DNA from: Paenibacillus macerans
GTDB taxonomy: Bacteria; Bacillota; Bacilli; Paenibacillales; Paenibacillaceae
Direction: 5' to 3'
NCBI RefSeq assembly: GCF_023715465.1
Contig: NZ_JAMBOE010000013.1
Coordinates: 62,001 to 126,000, forward strand
Length of the DNA stretch: 64,000 nt
Under the pieces are notes generated by a model. That model had not been told where the DNA came from. It made no database searches and saw only the letters and a list, made by a program, of their open reading frames with translations. The translations under genes and the position numbers were made by a program. Below are positions 53,378 to 61,336 of this stretch, in pieces. Position 1 is the first letter of the stretch; the number at the start of each line of letters is the position of its first letter.

Positions 53378-53513
53378 GCTGTTACCCCCTATTAAGGTAA
53401 TGATTTTAGACTATCGATCCGGCTTACCTTCCCGATTTTACGTTGTGCACTGAAGTCTTTTTCATGATTTTCGTAAAACTAGGCTGTTTTAGCAAACATC
53501 GGGATAAATTCAC

Positions 53514-53527
53514 CGAAAGCGGTTTCG
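53514..53527. promoter_or_regulatory. LacI-family operator candidate upstream of the binding-protein gene
   Basis: CGAAA-GCGG-TTTCG, with inverted arms CGAAA/TTTCG like the operator in front of the regulator gene but with an imperfect centre. It lies on the side of the leftward transport operon. Confidence 0.6.
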
Positions 53528-53720
53528 TCAAGACACATTATTGCATCAAAAATTAGGTTTGTAAAGAGATTTTTTCACGCTCCAAAAAAAGCTGATTGCG
53601 ACGCAGTTTCAGGGGGTGTGCTCATCATCAAACCATCCGCTATCGGCCTGGGTCATGCTTCTTTTCGCTCATTTATTTCGGGTTGTCTTGACTCCGTTTC
53701 GCAATTCCTATAAACTAATC

Positions 53721-53736
53721 ACGAAACCAGTTTCGT
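53721..53736. promoter_or_regulatory. LacI-family operator candidate upstream of the regulator gene
   Basis: ACGAAACCAGTTTCGT is a perfect 7-2-7 palindrome with the central CpG-less CA typical of one LacI subclass. GTTTCG half-sites flank it near 53695 and 53741. It lies about 95 bp before the LacI start, so autoregulation is likely. Confidence 0.7.
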
Positions 53737-53830
53737 AAATGTTTCGCAAATCATTTCTTTAATAGTCTTAAACATTTCATTAAGATATACTAAATCCAAA
53801 ACGTTCTTTTATTGTAGGGAGGGCTGCTTT

Positions 53831-54859
53831 TTGGCGGTCAACATTAAAACAATTGCGGAAATGGCCGGAGTATCGGTATCGACCGTTTCTAAAATCATTA
53901 ATAACTATAGCGACATATCCGAGGAAACAAAAACGAAAGTTCTCGAAATTATGAAGCAGACGGGGTATGTACCTTCGAATTCAGCGAAAACGCTGGCTAC
54001 AAAGAAGTCGAACCTGATCGGCGTTATTTTCGCTGGGAAGCTCAATATCGACTTTACCCACCCCTTCTTTATCGAGGTGCTGAACGCCTTCAAGAAGCAG
54101 ATGGGTTTTCTGGGCTATGATCTCCTGTTCTTCTCGAACGAGAAGTTTCACTCCGTCGACGGCGATTATTTGGCGCGCTGCCGGCATTTTCAAGTGGACG
54201 GATGCATCATCGTCACCGGCCAAGAGGTCGAGCCGTCCATCAACGAGCTGGATCACAGCGAAATCCCCTGCATCGGCGTCGATATTCAACTCAACGGCAA
54301 AAGCTCAGGGTACATCATGTCCGATAACTACAAAATGTCCTATAAAGTAGTAGAGCATTTTTATTTGCTCGGGTACAGGGATCTCGGTTATATCGGCAGC
54401 ACGCTGGAATCCGACATTTCCAATATGCGCGAACAAGGGTATAAAGATGCGATCGAAAGCTTTGGTCTTCCGGTGACGGAACAATGGTTTGTTAACGGGG
54501 ACAATTTCTTCGAGTCCAGCGGTTATGAAGCCATGTCCCGGATAATCCAATCCGGCAGCTTGCCGCGGGCCGTATTTGCGGCCTCGGACCTGCTGGCGAT
54601 CGGGGCGATGCGCGCTTTGAAGGAACACGGGCTGCGCATCCCCCAGGACATCGCCATCATCGGCTGCGATGACATCGAAGCGTGCAAATACACTACGCCC
54701 ACCCTGTCGACCATCCGGCAGAACAAAGACAAAATCGGCAGGCTGGCCGCTTCCCTGCTCTACGACTTGATCAACAATCAATCGGAGACGAGCAACGTTG
54801 TCGTGGAGCCTGAGCTCGTGATTCGCGAGTCCTGCGGAGGCAATCCTGCCTTGATTTAA
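53831..54859 (+). CDS. LacI-family transcriptional regulator of the GH94/ABC locus
   Basis: This 342-aa regulator opens with a LacI helix-turn-helix NIKTIAEMAGVSVSTVSKIINNY and hinge-region residues NSAKTLATKKSNLIGVIF. The periplasmic-binding-like sugar domain has PCIGVDIQLNGKSSGYIMSDNY, GYRDLGYIGSTL, PRAVFAASDLLAIGAMRAL and IAIIGCDDIEACKYTTPTLSTI. The start codon is TTG with GGGAGGG nine bases upstream. It is divergent from the transport operon, with operators in the shared region. It probably represses sugar uptake and phosphorolysis until the disaccharide is present. Confidence 0.93.
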   Translation: MAVNIKTIAEMAGVSVSTVSKIINNYSDISEETKTKVLEIMKQTGYVPSNSAKTLATKKSNLIGVIFAGKLNIDFTHPFFIEVLNAFKKQMGFLGYDLLFFSNEKFHSVDGDYLARCRHFQVDGCIIVTGQEVEPSINELDHSEIPCIGVDIQLNGKSSGYIMSDNYKMSYKVVEHFYLLGYRDLGYIGSTLESDISNMREQGYKDAIESFGLPVTEQWFVNGDNFFESSGYEAMSRIIQSGSLPRAVFAASDLLAIGAMRALKEHGLRIPQDIAIIGCDDIEACKYTTPTLSTIRQNKDKIGRLAASLLYDLINNQSETSNVVVEPELVIRESCGGNPALI

Positions 54860-54957
54860 GGCGACTTGCTAAGAAAAGCCCCTGACGGCGTCTTTGTATG
54901 GATCTGACTTCTACAGCGGAGCAATTGGAGATATGGGTATGGGGGGGCAGCCGCTGT

Positions 54958-55006
54958 TAGGGTCAGGTTCTTGTGGAATTTACTTCGTGGGTAAAACCTG
55001 ACTCTA
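54958..55006. repeat. 12-bp inverted repeat downstream of the LacI gene
   Basis: TAGGGTCAGGTT / AACCTGACTCTA, one mismatch, with a 25-base loop and no T-run. The surrounding 54860-55270 holds no gene I can support. Confidence 0.45.
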
Positions 55007-55264
55007 AAGGCGGACCGTGAACTTTCCACCCCATACCCATTCCCTTTTCTGTTCTACTCTGAGAAACCTCCCCTTTTTTCATGCACATTAGCACCGAGTA
55101 CCTCGGCTCTTTCCAATCTGTGAACGCTGCCCTAACGGACTCCAGCGAACTCCAGCGACCTTATCCACCCATTTCCCGGGTATTTCCCAACCTAACGCAC
55201 CCAAATGAACCTATCTCGCTATAAACGAGTTCATCCGGACCGATTCGAGGTAAATAGAGGCAAT

Positions 55265-55520
55265 TCGGTTTCATAGGAGATCCCTTATAAAACGTGCCGG
55301 TGGCATGATCTCTAAACCGGGCAAGCAACTCGACCGCTTTGCTGCGGTTCCGCTCAAACATGGAAGCATGGAAGCGTCAACGATGAAGAGGGCGTCACGA
55401 TCCGCCGAGGTCAGCTTTCACCGAGGTCAGCGCATCTACCTTTTGCACCGTAGCCGTTTCGAGCAGTGTCGCAAATCGAAGCCGGTGTGAGAGGGCTGCC
55501 CAAAGGGTTCGTGTCATGGT
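55265..55520 (-). pseudogene. IS4-family transposase N-terminal remnant
   Basis: Read leftward, MTRTLWAALSHRLRFATLL...VQKVDALTS is followed, after frame changes, by DRDALFIVDASM and then FERNRSKAVELLARFRDHA with TGTFYKG. This matches the start of IS4-like transposases, where LIVDDS-x-xxRNRSKxVELLARxxDH contains the first catalytic Asp. Two or more frameshifts and loss of everything after about 150 residues show it is dead. A 9-bp duplication (TGGAAGCAT) interrupts the motif. Next to it, a 14-bp tandem (GGTGTCCCTGCCTT, about 55518-55545) adds to the impression of a mobile-element graveyard. Confidence 0.55.
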
Positions 55521-55671
55521 GTCCCTGCCTTGGTGTCCCTGCCTTCTGTGCCTTTGCACGATTATCCCTCTCTTTCAGGGAACAAAGGGGGGGGCTAGGC
55601 AAGGGTTCCAACAAAAGAGAGAAGAAACAGAGATAAGGAAAAAATAAGGCGGTTCAGGTGAGATTTTTAGA

Positions 55672-55700
55672 TTGAAAAAGGAACGTACGTTTGGTATAAT
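55672..55700 (+). promoter_or_regulatory. Promoter of the transposase-like gene
   Basis: TTGAAA (55672-55677), a 17-bp spacer and TATAAT (55695-55700): a near-consensus sigma-A promoter. A LexA-type box occupies the spacer and a second lies just downstream. Confidence 0.8.
55680..55693. promoter_or_regulatory. LexA (SOS) box 1, within the promoter spacer
   Basis: GGAAC-GTAC-GTTTG, matching the Bacillus LexA consensus CGAAC-N4-GTTYG at all but the first base. Confidence 0.65.
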
Positions 55701-55709
55701 GAAGTAAAT

Positions 55710-55723
55710 CGAACGCACGTTCG
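55710..55723. promoter_or_regulatory. LexA (SOS) box 2, just downstream of the -10
   Basis: CGAAC-GCAC-GTTCG is a perfect match to the Bacillus LexA consensus. The centre of this box is 30 bp from that of box 1, and it covers the expected transcription start region. Confidence 0.8.
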
Positions 55724-55751
55724 TGTATTCTTGATTTGGGGGCGAGCGAAC

Positions 55752-56654
55752 ATGGAGGTCAATGCAGGAACGGAACTTCAATCATTTAGCAGCCGTTATA
55801 ACAGCGAGCAGGCCTGCATGGAAGCGCTGATCGCGATGAAGTGGCCAAACGGCTTCATCTGCCCGCGCTGCGCTCACACCCGGTGCAGTCGTTTGACCTC
55901 CCGGCATATCCCCTTGTTCGAGTGCGGAAAGTGCAAGCATCAAACGTCGGCTTTGGTCGGCACGATTTTTGAAGGAACACATTTGCCCCTGCTCAAGTGG
56001 TTTAAGACTCTGGATTTGTTCTTGCTTGAGGGCGGTATCTCGGCGCTGCGGCTGAGCCAGGTGATCCGGGTCACCTACAAAACCGCCTGGTTGATGCTGC
56101 ACAAAATACGCCATGCCGTCGGAGAGTTCGATGCCCGGGAACTGCTCTACGGAGACGTGAAGGTAAACAGCGATCTGTATGGGCGTAATCCGTCCCGGTG
56201 TCAGCTTTCGCATCCGTATGCCACAGCGGTTATAGCGGGCTGCACGGTCACGGAATCGGGCGAGCCGGAGCACGTCAAAATCCGCCTGGTGCCGCATAAG
56301 AGAGGAGACGGACAAAGAGCAAACCGTCACGAACTCGCCGCGTTCATCAACGAGCATGTGGATGTCCGTACATCGGCTGTACAGTCGTTCCCTCTAGCCT
56401 TTCGGCTGTATGCACCCTTGCGGAAAGTGGTGAGAGAGGCGTGGGAATCGCTGAAGAGTACATATATAGCCTTGGGACTGAAGCATCTGCAGGCATACCT
56501 AAACGAATATACCGGACGCCGCCGGCTGCACCTGCCCGGAGCGGAAGAAACGATGCGGCAGAAGTTGCTGCGCATATGTGTAGCGATTCCGGCGATCCCT
56601 TACCGCCGGCTGATCGCGCGCCAACCGAACCAGCCCCTTGCGGCTGCGGCCTGA
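55752..56654 (+). CDS. IS1595-like transposase, apparently SOS-regulated and degenerate
   Basis: This 300-aa protein has a zinc ribbon (ICPRCAHTRC...FECGKCKHQTS) followed by LVGTIFEGTHLPLLKWF and RVTYKTAWLMLHKIRHAVGE, the IS1595 transposase pattern. In the DDE domain the usual GxVEVDE catalytic motif reads GDVKVNSDLYG, so the first Asp appears to be Asn. The HTNxIExxW region is replaced by VREAWESLKSTYIALGLKHLQAYLNE. I see no terminal inverted repeats or target duplication. The ATG at 55752 follows GGGGGCGAG; TTG at 55731 is less likely. Two LexA boxes frame its promoter. A domesticated, damage-inducible protein is a real possibility. Confidence 0.8.
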   Translation: MEVNAGTELQSFSSRYNSEQACMEALIAMKWPNGFICPRCAHTRCSRLTSRHIPLFECGKCKHQTSALVGTIFEGTHLPLLKWFKTLDLFLLEGGISALRLSQVIRVTYKTAWLMLHKIRHAVGEFDARELLYGDVKVNSDLYGRNPSRCQLSHPYATAVIAGCTVTESGEPEHVKIRLVPHKRGDGQRANRHELAAFINEHVDVRTSAVQSFPLAFRLYAPLRKVVREAWESLKSTYIALGLKHLQAYLNEYTGRRRLHLPGAEETMRQKLLRICVAIPAIPYRRLIARQPNQPLAAAA

Positions 56655-56680
56655 TCGAGACGTAGGATCGGCGAGGGGAG

Positions 56681-56739
56681 TTTGATGCAGATCAACTTAA
56701 TGGGTAGGGGGTAGCTTAATGCGGATCAACTTGATTGGT
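56681..56739. repeat. Two 25-bp direct repeats downstream of the transposase-like gene
   Basis: TGATGCAGATCAACTTAATG and TAATGCGGATCAACTTGATT lie 34 bp apart. The rest of 56740-57230 has a CTTGTCCTTGATC-type tandem near 56828-56875 and no convincing gene. Confidence 0.45.
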
Positions 56740-57230
56740 GTGAATTAGCATGAACGGTGCGGGCGTTGCTGCAGATGGAAGGGTTCAGGCTACAGCAAAA
56801 TCACGGTCTTTTCGTTTTCCACGCGTCTTGTCCTTGATCTCTTGTCCTTGATCCCCTGTCTCGATCTCTTGTCCGGTCTGTTTCACCTCCCCTAAACCTG
56901 ATTCCTTCTCCTAAGTCCGTCTAAATTATCTCGAACCGATCTGCTTCTCCACCAAATATTCTCTTCCCCCGAGCTTGTCTGTTTCTCTGCTACCTGATCA
57001 AACGGGATAATCGTGCAAAGCGTCCGGACAGTGAGTGTTGGTCTGCCGCCCACCCCACCCCACTCCCCTATCCTCAAGCTTTCAACGCCCTTGGTAGTTG
57101 ATTTAGGTCGGGCTAATGGTCTATAACAATGAAAGACACCTCTTCTGTCTGATCGTAGAAGCTCGTCACTCTCGCTTTACCAAACGATGCAGTGTTTTTC
57201 TATTTTGCCAGCTTAAATTCTATAATTTTT

Positions 57231-57275
57231 AAAAGGCCATCCCGGCGAAGTCGATCATCTTCGGGATGGCCTTTT
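57231..57275 (-). terminator. Terminator of glnA
   Basis: AAAAGGCCATCCCG / CGGGATGGCCTTTT 14-bp perfect stem, 33 bp after the glnA stop. Confidence 0.85.
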
Positions 57276-57307
57276 GTTTATTTTCAATGTTATAAAATCA
57301 GTGCTTC

Positions 57308-58732
57308 TTACAGGTCGTAGTAAAGTCCGAATTCGTAAGGATGGACTCTTACGGCTACCGCTCTCGCTTCGGCGCGTTTCAATTCGATGAAGTTCTCGAT
57401 GAAGGCTTTCGTGAATACGCCGCCTGCCGTCAGGAACTCGCTGTCGGCAGCCAGCGCGTCCAACGCTTCGTCCAGGGAGCCCGGTACGCTGCGGATGCCG
57501 GCTTTTTCTTCGTCGGACAATTCATAGATGTTTTTGTCGAACGGTCCGTAGCCCAGTTTAACCGGATCGATTTTGTTCTTGATGCCGTCCAGACCGGCCA
57601 TCAGCATCGCGGAGAAGGCCAGGTACGGGTTGGCCGTGGAGTCCGGCGTGCGGAACTCGATCCGGCATCCTTTCGGCGTTACGGCCGCTACCGGAATACG
57701 CACGGCCGCCGAACGGTTGCCCTTGGAGAATACGAGGTTAACCGGCGCTTCAAAGCCAGGCACCAGACGTTTAAAAGAGTTTGTGCTCGGGTTCGTGAAC
57801 GCGATAATCGCAGGAGCGTGGTGCAGGATGCCGCCGATGTAGTGCAGCGCCGTTTCACTCAGGTTCGCGTACGCCCCTTTATCATAGAACAGCGGAGTGT
57901 CGCCATTGAAGATCGATTGGTGCACGTGCATGCCGCTTCCGTTATCGCCGAACAGCGGTTTCGGCATAAAGGTGGCAGTTTTGCCGAATTGAGCGGCCGT
58001 GTTATGCACGATGTATTTATAAACCATCAGGTTATCGGCCGTTTTCAGCAGCGTATCGAAACGGAAGTTGATTTCCGCTTGACCGGAAGTGGCCACTTCG
58101 TGGTGGTGGCGTTCCACACGGAGGCCGGCTTCCTCCAGCAGGCGGCACATTTCACTGCGGATGTCCTGCTGCTTGTCGGTTGGAGCAACCGGTACATAAC
58201 CGCCTTTTACAGGCACTTTGTAGCCCAGGTTTCCGCCCTCTTCGGCGCGTCCCGTATTCCAGACCGCTTCCTCGGAATCTACCGAGTAAAACGTTTTATT
58301 CATACCGCTTTCGAAGCGGACATCGTCAAAAATGAAAAACTCGGATTCCGGAGCAAAGAAGGCTGCGGTTCCGACACCGCTTTGCTTCAGGTATTCTTCA
58401 GCGCGTACGGCCACGCTGCGCGGATCCCGCTCGTAACGTTCGCCGTCCGGTGTATAGATATCGCAAAACACGTTCAACGTCGGATGCGCTGTAAACGGAT
58501 CTACGAATACGGAGCCGTGGTCCGGCATCATAACCATATCGGATTCTTCGATACCGCGGAAGCCGGGGATCGAAGATCCGTCGAAAGCAACGCCGTTTTT
58601 GAAAGTATCTTCATCCACTTCTTTGGCAGGAAGTGTGATATGATGTGCGCGTCCCGACAAATCAACAAAACGAAAGTCTACCCATTCGATTTGCTTTTCT
58701 TTGATTGTTTTTAAAACGAACTCTGCTGACAT
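57308..58732 (-). CDS. glnA: Glutamine synthetase type I
   Basis: GlnA makes glutamine from glutamate, ammonia and ATP. All class motifs are present: FDGSSIPGFRGIEESDM, PESEFFIFD, GDNGSGMHVHQSIF, NPSTNSFKRLVPGFEAPVNL, NRSAAVRIP and RIEFRTPDSTANPYLAFSAML. The 474-aa length and the loop DKNIYELSDEEKAGIRSVPGSL, with Tyr403, resemble the GSI-beta subclass (adenylylation site NLYDLP), longer than the common 444-aa Bacillus enzyme. No glnR gene precedes it. Two GlnR/TnrA boxes sit upstream of its promoter. Confidence 0.96.
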   Translation of the reverse strand: MSAEFVLKTIKEKQIEWVDFRFVDLSGRAHHITLPAKEVDEDTFKNGVAFDGSSIPGFRGIEESDMVMMPDHGSVFVDPFTAHPTLNVFCDIYTPDGERYERDPRSVAVRAEEYLKQSGVGTAAFFAPESEFFIFDDVRFESGMNKTFYSVDSEEAVWNTGRAEEGGNLGYKVPVKGGYVPVAPTDKQQDIRSEMCRLLEEAGLRVERHHHEVATSGQAEINFRFDTLLKTADNLMVYKYIVHNTAAQFGKTATFMPKPLFGDNGSGMHVHQSIFNGDTPLFYDKGAYANLSETALHYIGGILHHAPAIIAFTNPSTNSFKRLVPGFEAPVNLVFSKGNRSAAVRIPVAAVTPKGCRIEFRTPDSTANPYLAFSAMLMAGLDGIKNKIDPVKLGYGPFDKNIYELSDEEKAGIRSVPGSLDEALDALAADSEFLTAGGVFTKAFIENFIELKRAEARAVAVRVHPYEFGLYYDL

Positions 58733-58812
58733 TGCGCTTTCCTCCCCAAATCACGAACATTAAATCCCGTTAATGCGATTAACGTTCATCCTTTTGTTTT
58801 ATTCTGTGGTTC

Positions 58813-58841
58813 ATTATAGGTCTATTGGGTCCGCTCGTCAA
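58813..58841 (-). promoter_or_regulatory. Sigma-A promoter of glnA
   Basis: On the minus strand TTGACG, 17 bp, TATAAT; the -10 is perfect. It starts about 75 bp before the ATG. Confidence 0.85.
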
Positions 58842-58847
58842 TACTTA

Positions 58848-58864
58848 TGTAAGGTATTTTTATA
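58848..58864. promoter_or_regulatory. GlnR/TnrA box, promoter-proximal
   Basis: TGTAA-GGTATTT-TTATA: one mismatch to TGTNA-N7-TNACA. It lies 6 bp upstream of the -35. Confidence 0.6.
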
Positions 58865-58869
58865 TCTCA

Positions 58870-58886
58870 TGTAAGGTATTATTACA
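58870..58886. promoter_or_regulatory. GlnR/TnrA box, promoter-distal
   Basis: TGTAA-GGTATTA-TTACA is a perfect GlnR/TnrA site, 22 bp (about two helical turns) from the first box. Confidence 0.8.
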
Positions 58887-58914
58887 ACGAGTACAAATTA
58901 TCCGACAAAAAGTA

Positions 58915-58947
58915 TAAAAGCCCCTTCGCTAGTGTAGCGAAAGGGCT
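58915..58947 (-). terminator. Terminator of the DAHP synthase gene
   Basis: AGCCCCTTCGCTA / TAGCGAAAGGGCT stem with a 3-base loop, followed by TTTTATACTTTTT on the minus strand. Confidence 0.8.
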
Positions 58948-58983
58948 GCCCATTATTGGTAAATACTCCAAAACATTTATAAT

Positions 58984-60027
58984 TTACAGCTGAAGCGCAG
59001 CCTTTGGTGTATCGAACCGTTTGCCGACAAGCGGAGCTAATTTTTCCAAATCTTGCAGCAAAGCCGCAAACTGGTCGGGGAACAAGGACTGAACGCCATC
59101 GCCCGTCATGGAATTGTCAGGATCGGTGTGCATCTCGATAATCAGACCATCCGCTCCGGCCGCCACGGACGCTTTAGTCATCGGCTCGACCAGCTCACGC
59201 CGCCCCGTCCCATGGCTTGGATCGGAGATGACCGGCAGGTGGCTAAGGTTTTGCAGCACTGGAATCGCCGACAAATCCAGCGTATTGCGCGTATACGTTT
59301 CAAACGTGCGGATGCCGCGCTCGCACAGCATAACGTTAGGGTTCCCGCCGGCAAGGATGTATTCGGCCGCGTTCAGGAATTCGTCGTAGGTCGCGCTGAA
59401 CCCGCGCTTCAGCAGCACCGGCTTGTTGCACGTACCGAGCTTACGCAGCAGGTCGAAGTTTTGCATGTTGCGCGTTCCTACCTGCAAAATATCGGCGTAT
59501 TCCGCACAGACGTCTACGTATTCCGGCGTCATGACCTCCGTGATCGTCAGCAGGCCGTGTTTTTTGCCTGCCTCGGCCATCATAACGAGACCTTCCACGC
59601 CGACGCCCTGGAAGCTGTACGGGCCCGTACGCGGCTTAAAGGCGCCGCCGCGAAGCACCTGACCACCGGCCGCTTTGACGAGTCTGGCGATTTCGTCAAT
59701 CTGCTCCGGGGATTCCACCGCGCAAGGCCCGCCCATCACAACCAGTTCCCCACCGCCGATGGTCACATCGCCGATGCGAATGACCGTGTTTTCCGGATGG
59801 AAATCGCGGCTCGCCAATTTATACGATTTTGAAATCTTAATGACATTTTCAACATCCTTCATTTGACGGAGATGCTCGGCGAGCTTCGGTTCGATCGTCC
59901 CGATCAACCCGATCACCGTATGGTCCTTTCCGCGCGACACATGGGCCTGCAGCCCTTCCTTTTCAATCACGGCGACGATTTCCTGAATCCGCCCTTCCGG
60001 CGTATGTTTCGAGGTAATGACGATCAT
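58984..60027 (-). CDS. aroF: DAHP synthase (3-deoxy-7-phosphoheptulonate synthase, type I-beta)
   Basis: This enzyme condenses PEP and erythrose-4-phosphate, the first step to aromatic amino acids. The 347-aa protein has an N-terminal ferredoxin-like regulatory domain (MIVITSKHTPEGRIQEIVAVIEK, about residues 1-70), as in Thermotoga DAHPS, and the barrel: GGPCAVESPEQ, LRGGAFKPRTGPYSFQG, VGTRNMQNFDLL, KPVLLKRGFSATYDE, CERGIRTFETYTRNTLDL and DPSHGTGRRE. It lacks a chorismate mutase domain, unlike B. subtilis AroA. The start at 60027 is spaced better from AAAGGA than the ATG at 60033. A clear promoter lies 350 bp upstream, leaving a long leader interrupted by a MITE-like element. Confidence 0.95.
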   Translation of the reverse strand: MIVITSKHTPEGRIQEIVAVIEKEGLQAHVSRGKDHTVIGLIGTIEPKLAEHLRQMKDVENVIKISKSYKLASRDFHPENTVIRIGDVTIGGGELVVMGGPCAVESPEQIDEIARLVKAAGGQVLRGGAFKPRTGPYSFQGVGVEGLVMMAEAGKKHGLLTITEVMTPEYVDVCAEYADILQVGTRNMQNFDLLRKLGTCNKPVLLKRGFSATYDEFLNAAEYILAGGNPNVMLCERGIRTFETYTRNTLDLSAIPVLQNLSHLPVISDPSHGTGRRELVEPMTKASVAAGADGLIIEMHTDPDNSMTGDGVQSLFPDQFAALLQDLEKLAPLVGKRFDTPKAALQL

Positions 60028-60058
60028 CTTCATTCATCCTTTCATGTTTAAGAGGTAG

Positions 60059-60222
60059 TTCAAAAAGTCCGCTTTTGATCACGAAGCAAATTCAAGAAGT
60101 AATTCGGCGTCGAATCTTGAATTCAGCCGGCCCCTCCGGTGCTCACGTACCCAAAACGTACGCTCCGCTCCTCGGTCCCGTCTTCATTCAACCTTCTTGG
60201 TGCTGAAAACCGACCTTTTTGA
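60059..60222 (-). repeat. MITE-like element, copy 4, opposite orientation
   Basis: This is a relative of the elements at 38235-38587 in reverse orientation. It runs from TTCAAAAAGT to CTTTTTGAA and contains CGTACGCTCCGCTCCTCGGTCCC-type core sequence. A partial end (CTCAAAAAGT) follows at about 60243. It lies inside the aroF leader. Confidence 0.7.
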
Positions 60223-60379
60223 ACACGCACTTTAAGAGGTAGCTCAAAAAGTCATCTTTTGATCACGCACTCTAACGGGCGCAGGCCCGATGTGAGTACG
60301 ATAATGATAATTAAGTAGAAACGAAGTCGCTCTTTCACTTAAACGCTTGTTCGCTTTTAAGCTTTTATCCACTAAAGCA

Positions 60380-60408
60380 ACTATAGCCGATTATGCCGTT
60401 CCCGTCAA
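60380..60408 (-). promoter_or_regulatory. Sigma-A promoter of the DAHP synthase gene
   Basis: On the minus strand TTGACG, 17 bp, TATAGT. It is about 350 bp from the start codon, so the transcript has a long leader. I found no T-box or other riboswitch signature in it. Confidence 0.7.
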
Positions 60409-60453
60409 GTTCAAAGGGGGAAGATCTCACGAAATGCAAAAGTGCAGGCGGTC

Positions 60454-60494
60454 AAAAAATAGAAGGCTTGGAGATTCTCTCTCCAGCCTTCTAT
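60454..60494 (-). terminator. Terminator of the CAP-domain gene
   Basis: ATAGAAGGCTGGAGA / TCTCCAAGCCTTCTAT stem followed by TTTTTTG on the minus strand, 19 bp past the stop. Confidence 0.85.
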
Positions 60495-60512
60495 CAAATC
60501 CTGCTAACTAAC

Positions 60513-61268
60513 TTATCTGCCCACAAACTCCTGTGCCCAGTAGCCGTTGTAGTATCCGACCCCGATCAGGTTGTAGTTGGCGTTCAAAATGTTGGCGCGG
60601 TGGCCTTCACTGTTCATCCAGGCGTTGACGACCTCTTGCGGTGTTTTTTGTCCCATGGCGATGTTTTCGCCGGCATAGCTGTACTTGATGCCAAACTTCG
60701 TCATCATGTCAAACGGCGAGCCGTAAGTTGGCGAGGTGTGGCTGAAGTAGTTGTTTTGGCTCATGTCCTTCGCTTTGGCCAAAGCCATGTTGTTCAGCGC
60801 GGAGTCGCCGGTAAGCGGCTTAAGGCCCTGTTTCGCCCGCTCCTGGTTTACCAATTTGATAACCTGGGTAGCAAACTGCGATTTGTCCGTCGTCGTTCCT
60901 GCGCCCTGCTGAGCCGAAGAACCGGAGTTGCCGGCAGTTCCTTTTTGACCAGTGCCGCTTTGTGTATTTCCGGATTGAGTATTGCCTTGGGTTGTTCCGG
61001 TTTGTGGTTTTCCGGCAGTCGATCCGCTGTTTGGATTGCTTGTTACCGGTTGGGAATTATAAAATAAATACCACGGAATCGTATAATAGGTTGTCCGAGG
61101 ATAATCCGCAGAATTACCCACATTCACTGTATAAGTTTTATAAGTCGTATAAGTCCGATAAGTCGTAGAGTCCGATGCCGCCGAAGCCGTGGCCGGAACG
61201 ATAAGAGCTGCGGCTACAAGCGCCGTTAAGCCGCCGGATACCAAACGTTTCATCCTATTCGATTTCAT
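60513..61268 (-). CDS. Secreted CAP/SCP-domain protein (YkwD-like)
   Basis: This 251-aa exported protein has a signal peptide (about residues 1-31, LTALVAAALIVPATASA), a Tyr/Thr-rich segment, a low-complexity Gly/Ser/Thr/Gln linker (about 75-125) and a C-terminal CAP domain. The domain has VIKLVNQERAKQGLKPL, FSHTSPTYGSPFDMM, YAGENIAMGQKTPQEVVNAWMNSEGHRANILN and IGVGYYNGYWAQEFVGR, with the His/Glu cluster of the family. Members occur in spore coat and cell wall; the activity is not defined. A palindrome GTTACAATTTTGTAAC lies just upstream. Confidence 0.93.
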   Translation of the reverse strand: MKSNRMKRLVSGGLTALVAAALIVPATASAASDSTTYRTYTTYKTYTVNVGNSADYPRTTYYTIPWYLFYNSQPVTSNPNSGSTAGKPQTGTTQGNTQSGNTQSGTGQKGTAGNSGSSAQQGAGTTTDKSQFATQVIKLVNQERAKQGLKPLTGDSALNNMALAKAKDMSQNNYFSHTSPTYGSPFDMMTKFGIKYSYAGENIAMGQKTPQEVVNAWMNSEGHRANILNANYNLIGVGYYNGYWAQEFVGR

Positions 61269-61295
61269 GCTGTCATCTCCTTAGCAGTCTTTTTA

Positions 61296-61311
61296 GTTAC
61301 AATTTTGTAAC
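61296..61311. promoter_or_regulatory. Operator candidate upstream of the CAP gene
   Basis: GTTACAA-TT-TTGTAAC is a perfect 7-2-7 palindrome between a -10-like TATACT (minus strand, 61324-61329) and the ribosome binding site. A repressor bound here would block transcription. Confidence 0.5.
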
Positions 61312-61336
61312 CAATCTACTAGGAGTATAACATGAA

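Noticed and set aside
55161..55361. Small minus-strand open frame of 66 codons as a gene
   Set aside because: It has no ribosome binding site, and its first part is explained by the frameshifted IS4-like remnant.
57341..58714. A 457-codon open frame opposite glnA
   Set aside because: Antisense shadow; glutamine synthetase motifs on the minus strand are complete.
60310..60330. GATAATGATAAT resembling a Fur box upstream of aroF
   Set aside because: Only two hexamers match and the third is poor; an iron link to DAHP synthase is not otherwise suggested.
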